Of a stretch of 5,341 nucleotides of DNA, positions 1 through 5,341 are shown piece after piece (position 1 is the first letter of the stretch; every line of letters starts with the position of its first letter). The DNA lies in assembly GCA_023398345.1 (NCBI GenBank), contig JAEWSK010000306.1, positions 1 to 5,341 on the forward strand, given 5' to 3'. The stretch is from Armatimonadota bacterium (lineage in GTDB: Bacteria > Armatimonadota > UBA5829). Below the pieces are notes generated by a model that was not told where the DNA came from, ran no database searches, and saw only the letters and a program-made list of their open reading frames with translations. Position numbers and translations under genes: made by a program.

Positions 1-569
1 ACATAGATGGTTGTGATTCCGAGTCTGCGGTGCAATTTGATAAGCTCCGCGCGCGTCTGGACTCGCAGCTTTGCGTCGAGATTAGAAAGTGGCTCGTCCA
101 TAAGAAAAACCTTTGGTTCACGGACGATTGCTCTACCGAGCGCAACCCGCTGTCTCTGCCCACCGGAAAGTTGCTTGGGCTTTCGTGCAAGCAAGTCCGT
201 CAGCCCCAATAACTCTGCGGCCTCACCAACGCGCTGCTCGATTTCCTTGCGAGGAACTTTCTTAAGTTTGAGGCCAAACGCCATATTATCAAAAACGCTC
301 ATATGCGGATACAACGCATAGTTCTGAAACACCATAGCTATGTCGCGATCCTTGGGCGATACATCGTTTACGAGTCTGTCGCCGATGTATATCTCACCGT
401 CGGTAGACTCTTCGAGACCGGCGACCATACGCAGAGCAGTGGTTTTGCCGCAGCCTGACGGCCCGACGAGCACCAAAAACTCTTTGTCTTTGATTTCGAG
501 GTTCATTTTGTTGACCGCGACCACGTTCTTAAATGTCTTGGTCAAATCTTTAAGGACGACTTGCGCCAT
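1..569 (-). CDS. ugpC: ABC transporter ATP-binding protein, MalK/UgpC/MsmX type (partial, N-terminal 189 residues)
   Basis: This is the cytoplasmic ATPase subunit of a carbohydrate-class (CUT1) ABC importer. It hydrolyses ATP to drive uptake of sugars or glycerol-phosphate through a membrane permease pair that is not in this window. The reading frame runs from ATG at 569 to the left edge without a stop, giving [13 protein letters not shown] at the start. All nucleotide-binding motifs upstream of the H-loop are visible: Walker A GPSGCGKT (36-43), Q-loop Gln82 in [11 protein letters not shown], signature [14 protein letters not shown] (134-147), Walker B VFLMDEP (154-160) and D-loop SNLD (162-165). 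The switch histidine and the C-terminal TOBE/OB regulatory domain (family length about 360-370) lie outside. In this family one ATPase often serves several sugar permeases, and its own promoter, apart from any permease gene, fits such a shared role (inference). The family call is firm; the substrate and the exact symbol (ugpC, msmX or malK) cannot be decided here. Confidence 0.95.
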   Translation of the reverse strand, partial: MAQVVLKDLTKTFKNVVAVNKMNLEIKDKEFLVLVGPSGCGKTTALRMVAGLEESTDGEIYIGDRLVNDVSPKDRDIAMVFQNYALYPHMSVFDNMAFGLKLKKVPRKEIEQRVGEAAELLGLTDLLARKPKQLSGGQRQRVALGRAIVREPKVFLMDEPLSNLDAKLRVQTRAELIKLHRRLGITTIY

Positions 570-573
570 TGTT

Positions 574-585
574 GAGGATTCCTCC
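574..585 (-). promoter_or_regulatory. Ribosome-binding site of the ATPase gene, inside a small inverted repeat
   Basis: On the minus strand GGAGGA (585-580) lies 10 bases before the ATG at 569, which supports that start. The same bases form GAGG-AAT-CCTC (584-574), a 4-bp hairpin with a 3-base loop that would partly cover the Shine-Dalgarno sequence. The stem is short and its effect on translation is only a possibility. Further upstream in the leader a GCCG-CTT-CGGC mini-hairpin (625-615) is bracketed by complementary GTCCC (648-644) and GGGAC (608-604), so the roughly 110-base leader could fold. I recognise no known riboswitch class. Confidence 0.7.
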
Positions 586-654
586 GTTTTTCGCCTCGGG
601 CCGGTCCCAATCCTGCCGAAGCGGCTACATAATAAATTCCCTCGGGACTAAGGG

Positions 655-669
655 GGCAATATAATTGCC
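655..669. promoter_or_regulatory. Candidate operator palindrome GGCAAT-ATA-ATTGCC
   Basis: A perfect inverted repeat with 6-base arms and a 3-base spacer lies at about +9 to +23 of the transcript predicted from the promoter at 685-714. A third GGCAAT occurs at 695-700, inside the promoter spacer. A dimeric repressor bound here would block initiation or early elongation of the sugar ATPase gene. It lacks the central CG typical of LacI-family sites, so the regulator family is unknown. The symmetry is seen; the operator role is inferred. Confidence 0.45.
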
Positions 670-684
670 ATAGCGTATATGCTG

Positions 685-714
685 ATTATATGCGGGCAAT
701 GAGTATGGTGTCAA
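685..714 (-). promoter_or_regulatory. Sigma-70-type promoter of the ABC ATPase gene
   Basis: On the minus strand a perfect -35 TTGACA (714-709) is separated by 18 bases from a perfect -10 TATAAT (690-685). Transcription would start near 678 and give a leader of about 110 bases before the ATG at 569. It shows that the ATPase gene is expressed separately from the upstream argJ operon. Both hexamers match the consensus at all six positions, so this is likely a strong promoter unless repressed. Confidence 0.85.
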
Positions 715-912
715 TCTCGCACGGTCTTTTTAAAGCGTCAGATTCACAGAGGGTATTTAATAGCAAAAGCCAGAGATTGCACTGCGAGTTTTATGCTATA
801 CAGAAAGCTTTTATCACAAAATATGCAAAAACTATGCAGCAGCGCACCGCGCGTGGGTATAAGAATTATGGAGCGTGTTAATACGCTCTAATACGAAAGG
901 CTGTAGCGCTTC
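715..912. other. Intergenic stretch with no convincing gene
   Basis: This lies between the ATPase promoter and the terminator downstream of argJ. A plus-strand frame of 63 codons starting at 690 has no ribosome-binding site and no recognisable protein family, so I do not call it. No tRNA, SRP RNA or known riboswitch is recognisable. The only clear structure is the near-palindrome at 871-888. Because the hairpin at 913-946 terminates best in the plus direction, the stretch could encode a small plus-strand RNA, but I see no good plus-strand promoter. Confidence 0.4.
871..888. repeat. 18-base near-palindrome (hairpin or operator candidate)
   Basis: GAGCGTGTTAATACGCTC is symmetric around TTAA. 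Six terminal base pairs are perfect and the seventh pair is G-T. As RNA it would form a 7-bp hairpin with a UUAA loop; as DNA it could be a dimer binding site. It lies 25 bases before the terminator hairpin and about 157 bases upstream of the ATPase -35 hexamer. No U-tract follows, so it is not itself a terminator. Confidence 0.45.
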
Positions 913-946
913 AAAGCCCCGGAAGAATACTCTTTCGGGGCTTTTT
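913..946 (+). terminator. Rho-independent terminator hairpin, best in the plus direction
   Basis: The arm AAAGCCCCG (913-921) pairs with CGGGGCTTT (936-944). The stem continues through one G-U and four more pairs to a 4-base loop at 927-930, for 14 pairs in all, followed by a T-run at 942-946. Read on the minus strand the stem carries one A-C mismatch and is followed by CTTTGAAG, a poor U-tract. It lies just beyond the argJ stop codon (955-957) and may end the argJ transcript as well, but its orientation favours a plus-strand RNA. Confidence 0.8.
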
Positions 947-954
947 AATATCAG

Positions 955-2154
955 CTATGTATGATACTCAGCATTTATCTTGACGTATTCGTAGGAAAAG
1001 TCGCAAGTAAATGCAGTAGCTTTTTGATCTCCTACACCCAAATCGACAGTTATAATTAGGTCGCGCTCCAGCATCGGTTTGCGCGCGGCATCTGCGTCGA
1101 TATTGAGCGGCTCACCATTTTCAACGATCTTAACATCACCAAAATAAAGCGATGTCTTCTCGGGAATCACAAGCGCGCCTGACCGACCGGCAGCACACAG
1201 CACTCGCCCCCAGTTGGGATCTTCGCCGAATATGGCTGTCTTTACTAGCGGTGAGTTCGCGATAGTCATTGCAGCAGACTTGGCATCGTCATAACTTGCG
1301 GCATTTATTACTTGGACTTCGACATATTTCGTAGCGCCCTCGCCGTCTTTTGCGCATGCTACAGCCAAATCCATACAAACCCGGCTTAGGACTTGTTCAA
1401 AAATGTCATATTCAGGCGAGTTGTCTATGATCTCATCACAGCCCGACTGAGCATTTGCCAGTGCGATAAGAGAGTCATTTGTGCTCATGTCGCCATCGAC
1501 AGTGAGGCTGTTGAAGCTGCGCTCTACACCAGATGCCAGCGCCTTATGAAGCAAATTTGCCGAAATATTTGCATCTGTGGTTATAAAACAGAGCATTGTG
1601 GCCATGTTTGGACAGATCATCCCCGAGCCCTTGCACATTCCGCCAATCCGAACGGTCGATGCGCCGATCTCAAACTCATAAGCAGATGTCTTAGGGCACG
1701 TATCCGTAGTCATAATTGCAAGCGACGCCGATTCCCCACCCGATTCGGACAACAACGACACTGCTTGCTTGACACCTGATTTGATCTTATCCATCGGCAG
1801 CGGAACGCCAATGATGCCGGTGGATGCGTTGAGCACATGCTCTTTGGGAATGCCTAAAAGATTTCCGGCGTAATCATATATCGAATGAACATCGTTTAGG
1901 CCCTGCTCGCCGGTGCATGCGTTGGCATTGCCACTGTTGACAATCACAGCCTGAGCGCGTCCGGGCTTCAGTTGCTCTATGTTTGCAATTACCGATGCCG
2001 CCTTGAAAGCGTTCGTTGTAAAAACTCCCGCTGCGCTGCATGTCGATGTTGAAAATATTGCGGCCAGATCTAACCCATTTTGCTTAATTTCACATCTGAC
2101 GCCGGCAGCCTTGAATCCTTTCGCCGCCGTCACACCACCATTGATACCTATCAC
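955..2154 (-). CDS. argJ: Bifunctional glutamate N-acetyltransferase / amino-acid N-acetyltransferase (ornithine acetyltransferase)
   Basis: ArgJ transfers the acetyl group from N-acetylornithine to glutamate (and in bifunctional forms also uses acetyl-CoA), closing the cyclic arginine pathway in the cytoplasm. The 399-residue protein is full length for the family. It is made as a precursor that cleaves itself before a catalytic threonine: here Ala185-Thr186 in CPNMATMLCF, giving alpha and beta chains. Thr112-Gly113 in NASTGIIGVPLP match the expected oxyanion-hole pair. Other family signatures are VNSGNANACTG (72-82), DGDMSTNDS (220-228), KDGEGATK (269-276), KTAIFGEDPNWGR (305-317) and the C-terminal INAEYHT. 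The start is GTG, because an in-frame TGA at 2172-2170 leaves no earlier start and a good SD sits 8 bases upstream. It follows the FecCD permease gene by 32 bases in the same direction, so the two are probably co-transcribed. No other arginine genes (argC, argB, argD) are visible. Whether it is mono- or bifunctional cannot be told from sequence alone. Confidence 0.97.
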   Translation of the reverse strand: MIGINGGVTAAKGFKAAGVRCEIKQNGLDLAAIFSTSTCSAAGVFTTNAFKAASVIANIEQLKPGRAQAVIVNSGNANACTGEQGLNDVHSIYDYAGNLLGIPKEHVLNASTGIIGVPLPMDKIKSGVKQAVSLLSESGGESASLAIMTTDTCPKTSAYEFEIGASTVRIGGMCKGSGMICPNMATMLCFITTDANISANLLHKALASGVERSFNSLTVDGDMSTNDSLIALANAQSGCDEIIDNSPEYDIFEQVLSRVCMDLAVACAKDGEGATKYVEVQVINAASYDDAKSAAMTIANSPLVKTAIFGEDPNWGRVLCAAGRSGALVIPEKTSLYFGDVKIVENGEPLNIDADAARKPMLERDLIITVDLGVGDQKATAFTCDFSYEYVKINAEYHT

Positions 2155-2162
2155 AAAAACAT

Positions 2163-2168
2163 TCCTCC
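2163..2168 (-). promoter_or_regulatory. Ribosome-binding site fixing the GTG start of argJ
   Basis: GGAGGA (2168-2163) lies 8 bases before the GTG at 2154-2152. An ATG at 2162-2160 abuts the SD with no spacing and opens only a three-codon frame (ATG TTT TTG TGA), whose stop overlaps the GTG. It is therefore unlikely to be a working start, and the GTG is the correct one. Confidence 0.85.
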
Positions 2169-2186
2169 GTCAGTAACAAATTTCCA

Positions 2187-3239
2187 TCATCTGGCCCTGG
2201 ACACCCGCAGCAGGTATAAGAAAAACGGTGCGCCCAAAACAGCCGTAACGGTTCCCACCGGCATCCCGCTTGGGGGCAAAATCGCCCGCGATGCGAGATC
2301 AGCAAACACGGCAAGCGATGCCCCACCCAGTGCGGACGTGGGTATCAACACCCTATGGTCCGGTCCAAGAATTCTGCGGCAGATATGCGGCACAACCAGA
2401 CCAATAAATCCGATAATACCACTGACTGCCACTGCGGCGGCCGTTACAAGAGACGCGAGTACAATTATGATTATTTTTAGGTTTTCAGCCTCAACACCCA
2501 AATGCCGGGCAGACTCCTCACCCATTGAAAAAAGATTTAAGTCTCGCGCAAAGCAAAACAGCGCAATAATTCCAAACAATGCAAACGGCGCAGCAAGCTG
2601 CACGTAACTCCAAGGGTCGGCTTTATCAAAACTGCCCAGCAGCCATTGAATGATTTTACCCTGAGCCTCCGTCGGATCGCCGGCCGATCTTGCCAGCACA
2701 AAAGTCAGCAGCGCCCATAAAAATGAACCAACTACTATGCCCGCCAGCAGAAAAGAGTGCATAGACATTCTGCCCGCTGAATGCGCGACTGCGTATACAA
2801 TGAGCATTGTGCCTAATGCAAATATAAAAGCAATGCCCGGGACACCGTATCCGCCGAATATAGAATCAAGCCCCCACACGGTCGCAATGCCAGCGCCGAG
2901 CGCGGCGCCGGACGAAACGCCCACTGTATATGGATCAGCAAGCGGGTTGCGCAACAGTCCTTGAAGCGCCGTGCCAGCCATTGCAAGCATTGCGCCGACC
3001 AAAGCAGCCAACAGCGCTCTTGGCACACGTATCTGCCACACTATAATCGAATCCTGATGAGAAATCGCGCTCGCGTTCACAAATGGCACGTGCGCAATTA
3101 CTACCGACCAAACGCGTCCAAGCGACATGTCGGTTTCGCCATAGGATACGTCCAGCGCGACAGCAATCGCAAGAACAATCAACAGGCCAATACAGCCAAC
3201 AAGCAAGCGTCTAATAATATGGGTCGGTTCGTTTGTCAT
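2187..3239 (-). CDS. FecCD/BtuC-family ABC transporter permease (iron-siderophore, haem or cobalamin uptake)
   Basis: This inner-membrane permease belongs to the family that imports ferric siderophores, haem or vitamin B12; two copies form the channel and pair with a BtuD/FecE-type ATPase. The 350-residue form (MTNEPTHIIRR start) is of normal length, and its many hydrophobic stretches fit the usual ten membrane helices, the first at about 11-29. Signatures include RVPRALLAALVGAMLA (71-86), LRNPLADPYTVGVSSGAALG (96-115), the ATPase-contacting segment GEESARHLGV (240-249), SGIIGFIGLVVPHICRRILG (273-292) and PVGTVTAVLGAPFFLYLLR (327-345). Near the end it reads PPSGMPVG, where an acidic ExPxG form is common. 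ATG at 3239 is chosen because it gives the family-typical N-terminus. The frame stays open to a TTG at 3353, but that would add 38 unlikely residues across the divergent promoter. No SD precedes the ATG. Neither the ATPase nor the substrate-binding protein is adjacent, so the substrate is undetermined. Confidence 0.93.
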   Translation of the reverse strand: MTNEPTHIIRRLLVGCIGLLIVLAIAVALDVSYGETDMSLGRVWSVVIAHVPFVNASAISHQDSIIVWQIRVPRALLAALVGAMLAMAGTALQGLLRNPLADPYTVGVSSGAALGAGIATVWGLDSIFGGYGVPGIAFIFALGTMLIVYAVAHSAGRMSMHSFLLAGIVVGSFLWALLTFVLARSAGDPTEAQGKIIQWLLGSFDKADPWSYVQLAAPFALFGIIALFCFARDLNLFSMGEESARHLGVEAENLKIIIIVLASLVTAAAVAVSGIIGFIGLVVPHICRRILGPDHRVLIPTSALGGASLAVFADLASRAILPPSGMPVGTVTAVLGAPFFLYLLRVSRAR

Positions 3240-3248
3240 CGCAAGCAA

Positions 3249-3278
3249 AGTATACGTCACACCAACCCCAACAGGCAA
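3249..3278 (-). promoter_or_regulatory. Putative promoter of the permease-argJ operon
   Basis: On the minus strand TTGCCT (3278-3273) and TATACT (3254-3249) are separated by 18 bases, matching the sigma-70 consensus at 4 of 6 and 5 of 6 positions. Only 9 bases separate the -10 from the ATG at 3239, so the expected start (near 3242) would give an almost leaderless mRNA. This agrees with the missing SD. The hexamers are seen; the leaderless reading is inferred. Confidence 0.55.
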
Positions 3279-3284
3279 GCGCTC

Positions 3285-3313
3285 TTGACAGCCCAACGGC
3301 TGCGTGCTAACCT
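3285..3313 (+). promoter_or_regulatory. Putative promoter of spoIID
   Basis: A perfect -35 TTGACA (3285-3290) is followed after 17 bases by TAACCT (3308-3313). The latter keeps the most important -10 positions (T1, A2, T6) but matches only 3 of 6 overall. Transcription would start near 3320, giving a leader of about 24 bases. The interrupted repeat GTGCT (3304-3308) / AGCAC (3319-3323) overlaps the -10 and start and could be a regulator site. The -35 lies 6 bases from the -35 of the opposing permease promoter. Confidence 0.6.
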
Positions 3314-3331
3314 GAGCCAGCACATACTGGG

Positions 3332-3336
3332 AAGGA
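3332..3336 (+). promoter_or_regulatory. Ribosome-binding site of spoIID
   Basis: AAGGA, within GGGAAGGA, lies 7 bases before the ATG at 3344. A second in-frame ATG at 3353 would be 16 bases away, so the first is preferred. Confidence 0.75.
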
Positions 3337-3343
3337 AACATAT

Positions 3344-4648
3344 ATGATCCCAATGCGCAAATTTTGTGCCTTTGTCACGTTGATTCTTATTTGCTCTGCA
3401 ATCGGGAGCGCATTAGCACGGCCCGATAGCAGCGATTCAAATAACATTGCTACGCAACAAATACTCGTCGGCCTCACACGAGGGTTCAAAGATGTCAAAG
3501 AAATTACTGTGCTCGCATCGTCCGACTATGTCGTAAATGCGGCCAACTCAAAAGACAACCCAATTCCCTGCTCGAATCTTGAACCTGTTACAATCAGCGC
3601 GGGCACAAAAACAATGACCCTTAGACGCCCAAATGGATACACCATCGATATTGGCACATCGATTTGCGTCACAGCCAAGGACTCCAATGCAACGATAAGC
3701 GTCGATTCACCCGGCAGGCCCAGTAAACAGTATCATGGCGCGCTGGAAGTCAGTCTAAAATCCGGCACCCTATCTCTTGTCAACAGCGTGCGTATTGAAG
3801 ACTATCTTGTCGGGGTAATTGCCGCTGAGATGCCATCGAACTACCCAATCGAAGCACTAAAGGCACAGGCGGTAGCCGCACGCAACTATGCGCTACATTC
3901 ACGCGGAAAGCACAAATCATCCGGCTATGACCTTTGCGACGGCCCACACTGCCAGGTCTATGATGGAGCTTTGCGTGAAACATCCGCACACCGTCGCGCA
4001 GTGATCAGCACGGCAGGCCAAGTTTTGATATATAACAGCCGACTCGCATCGACAATGTACTGCGCCGACTGCGGCGGCATTACCGAGTGCTCTAGTGAAG
4101 CGCATAATGGAATTGCGCCATATTTGGCGACAGTTACAGAGCCAGAGGGAACCCAGCACTTGACTTGGACAAAGACCTACACTCTAGCCGAGCTTTCTGA
4201 AAAACTTAAAGCCGACGGCCTAAGCGCTATATCCATAAAAAAAACAAGTTCCTCGGGCCGCGCACTTGCTATCGAGCTTACGGAAGCACAGGGCAAAATG
4301 TGCATAGACGGCGCAAAACTGCGCAGCGCCCTCGGCAACAGCACCATTCGAAGCACACTGTTTACGATTAAAACAAATGAAGACGGCACAGTCACTTTCA
4401 ACGGAAAAGGATGGGGACATGGGATCGGGATGTGCCAAGTTGGGGCAAGAGCGCTCGCCAGCCCACCATTCAACTATACATTTGATCAGATACTGGCACA
4501 CTACTATCCTGGCACAAAATTGACAGGAACGGCAAGTAATATTGTCCAAGTGCAGAACATGCAGCAGATTGCAAAAAAGACTCCTACAACACAAACAAAG
4601 AAAAACAGTCCGATATTCAAAGTTAGGGTAATAGAGCCAAAGCTTTGA
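3344..4648 (+). CDS. spoIID: Exported SpoIID/LytB-domain protein (probable peptidoglycan lytic transglycosylase)
   Basis: SpoIID-family enzymes cleave glycan strands from which the stem peptides have been removed; they act outside the membrane in engulfment or cell-wall remodelling. The 434-residue protein starts with a Sec signal peptide: basic MIPMRKF, a hydrophobic core, and a likely cut after Ala25 (SALA/RPDSS). There is no lipobox. Residues about 35-125 are a variable N-terminal region. The core spans about 130-395: LVNSVRIEDYLVGVIAAEMP, with Glu162 aligning with the catalytic glutamate of SpoIID; EALKAQAVAARNYAL (170-184); YDLCDGPHCQVYDG (195-208); CADCGGITECS (240-250); and GWGHGIGMCQVGARALA (356-372). 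Cys198, Cys203 and nearby histidines are candidate metal ligands, as reported for SpoIID structures (inference). A basic, Thr/Lys-rich tail (about 400-434) follows. It is transcribed divergently from the permease and convergently with rsmI. No sporulation gene is nearby, so a vegetative wall role is as likely as sporulation. The fold assignment is strong; activity and role are inferred. Confidence 0.92.
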   Translation: MIPMRKFCAFVTLILICSAIGSALARPDSSDSNNIATQQILVGLTRGFKDVKEITVLASSDYVVNAANSKDNPIPCSNLEPVTISAGTKTMTLRRPNGYTIDIGTSICVTAKDSNATISVDSPGRPSKQYHGALEVSLKSGTLSLVNSVRIEDYLVGVIAAEMPSNYPIEALKAQAVAARNYALHSRGKHKSSGYDLCDGPHCQVYDGALRETSAHRRAVISTAGQVLIYNSRLASTMYCADCGGITECSSEAHNGIAPYLATVTEPEGTQHLTWTKTYTLAELSEKLKADGLSAISIKKTSSSGRALAIELTEAQGKMCIDGAKLRSALGNSTIRSTLFTIKTNEDGTVTFNGKGWGHGIGMCQVGARALASPPFNYTFDQILAHYYPGTKLTGTASNIVQVQNMQQIAKKTPTTQTKKNSPIFKVRVIEPKL

Positions 4649-4657
4649 ATATTGCCG

Positions 4658-5341
4658 CTATTTATTCTTGATAGAGAGAGCCTTGGCGTAGACAACACGC
4701 CTGGGAAGTTTGAACTCAACCACACATTGTCTTATTGCATCACGCTCCGATGCGCCGGACGAAACCAGATCACGCAGACGGCATTCCAATGCGTCTTCAA
4801 CCATAGCAGAATCATTTGACGCACCCTCGGATTGCCCGACGGCGCCTTCAACCACCAAAACGATCTCACCGCGAACTTTGCCCTCAAAATGGCTGATTGC
4901 CTCAGAGACCGTGCCACGAAATACCTCCTCGAAGAGTTTGGTAATTTCCCTTGCGACAGCAATGCGCCTGTCTCCCAATTCAGCTAAAATCGCTCGCAGC
5001 GTCTTTGCCAGCCGAATCGGAGATTCGTAGAGCACAATTGTCCGCGTCTCATCGACAATGCTTTTAAAATACGCGCGCCTTTCACTTTCCTTGCGGGGCG
5101 GAAAGCCATCGAATATGAAATGTGCTGTTGGCAGCCCAGAAACAACTACTGCGGGAATCGCCGCTGTGGGTCCCGGCACGCTCTCAATATTTACGGACTC
5201 GGCGATGCACAAGCCTATGAGTTCATGGCCGGGATCGGAGATGCCAGGAGTTCCCGCGTCAGAAACGAGTGCCACGCTTTTACCCTCGCGCAACACGTCA
5301 ATAATCTCTTCAGCGCGACGCCCGTTGCTGTGCTGGTGATA
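4658..5341 (-). CDS. rsmI: 16S rRNA (cytidine(1402)-2'-O)-methyltransferase (partial, N-terminus beyond the window)
   Basis: RsmI uses S-adenosylmethionine to 2'-O-methylate C1402 in the decoding centre of 16S rRNA. The frame is open to the right edge, giving 227 residues that begin YHQHSNGRRAEEIID; about 55-60 N-terminal residues, including the TPIGNL segment typical of the family, are missing. The GTG at 5296 is internal, not the start. Family signatures of this tetrapyrrole-methylase fold are ALVSDAGTPGISDPG (24-38), VPGPTAAIPAVVVSGLPT (55-72), FIFDGFPPRK (75-84), YESPIRL (105-111), AREITKLFEEVFRGT (130-144) and GEIVLVVEG (158-166). A C-terminal helical region ends in LPRRVVYAKALSIKNK. The YESP motif is normally followed by His or Asn before Arg; here it is Ile. 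It converges on spoIID with 9 bases between stops (this one is TAG at 4660-4658), leaving no room for a separate terminator. Confidence 0.96.
   Translation of the reverse strand, partial: YHQHSNGRRAEEIIDVLREGKSVALVSDAGTPGISDPGHELIGLCIAESVNIESVPGPTAAIPAVVVSGLPTAHFIFDGFPPRKESERRAYFKSIVDETRTIVLYESPIRLAKTLRAILAELGDRRIAVAREITKLFEEVFRGTVSEAISHFEGKVRGEIVLVVEGAVGQSEGASNDSAMVEDALECRLRDLVSSGASERDAIRQCVVEFKLPRRVVYAKALSIKNK

Noticed and set aside
7..651. Plus-strand frames at 7-321 and 340-651
   Set aside because: They are antisense shadows of the ATPase gene, whose complete set of ATP-binding motifs is on the minus strand.
690..881. 63-codon plus-strand frame in the intergenic gap
   Set aside because: No ribosome-binding site, no recognisable family, and it overlaps the promoter of the opposite-strand ATPase gene.
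869..892. Seven-codon frame MERVNTL over the near-palindrome, as a leader peptide
   Set aside because: No ribosome-binding site, no run of regulatory codons, and no plus-strand gene downstream for it to control.
2080..2607. 175-codon plus-strand frame
   Set aside because: It is antisense to the permease and argJ start, with no family similarity that I can recognise.
3240..3343. Cobalamin riboswitch or Fur box upstream of the permease
   Set aside because: No B12-box-like or Fur-like sequence is visible, and the predicted leader is too short to hold a riboswitch.
3240..3353. Extended permease N-terminus starting at TTG 3353 (or GTG 3260)
   Set aside because: It would add 38 (or 7) residues before the family-typical start, run through the divergent spoIID promoter and its start codon, and gains no ribosome-binding site.
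1..5341. A novel defence, mobile or biosynthetic system
   Set aside because: All five genes belong to well-known families, with no repeats, recombinases, toxin-antitoxin pairs or compositional breaks.

Overview
This window holds five protein genes, two of them cut by the window edges. Four lie on the minus strand and one on the plus strand. By eye the base composition is balanced, with no compositional breaks, no insertion sequences, no CRISPR array and no tRNA or rRNA. Strong GGAGGA ribosome-binding sites, near-consensus sigma-70-type promoters and a SpoIID/LytB-family protein with a Sec signal peptide indicate a bacterium. SpoIID homologues occur in spore formers but also in non-sporulating lineages such as cyanobacteria and some uncultured phyla, so the window does not fix the phylum. 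An Armatimonadota-like or similar environmental lineage is only a guess.

Layout from left to right. (1) 1-569, minus: the N-terminal half of a MalK/UgpC/MsmX-type sugar-transporter ATPase, running off the left edge. It has its own promoter (perfect TTGACA and TATAAT hexamers at 709-714 and 685-690), a roughly 110-base leader, and a palindrome at 655-669 just downstream of the expected transcription start. (2) 570-954: a 385-base gap holding those signals, a near-palindrome (871-888) and a strong terminator hairpin (913-946) whose U-tract points in the plus direction. (3) 2187-3239 and 955-2154, minus: a FecCD/BtuC-family metallophore or cobalamin permease followed 32 bases later by argJ, the bifunctional ornithine acetyltransferase. 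They probably form a two-gene operon. (4) 3240-3343: a compact divergent promoter region. (5) 3344-4648, plus: an exported SpoIID/LytB-domain protein. (6) 4658-5341, minus: rsmI (16S rRNA C1402 2'-O-methyltransferase), missing its N-terminus beyond the right edge and convergent with spoIID, with only 9 bases between the stop codons.

The genes do not form one pathway. They cover sugar import energetics, siderophore/B12 import, arginine biosynthesis, cell-wall remodelling and ribosome modification, as in ordinary chromosomal backbone. I found no convincing new multi-gene system. The points most worth a second look are regulatory: the palindrome at the ATPase promoter, the plus-oriented terminator without a plus-strand gene, and the apparently leaderless, SD-less start of the permease.
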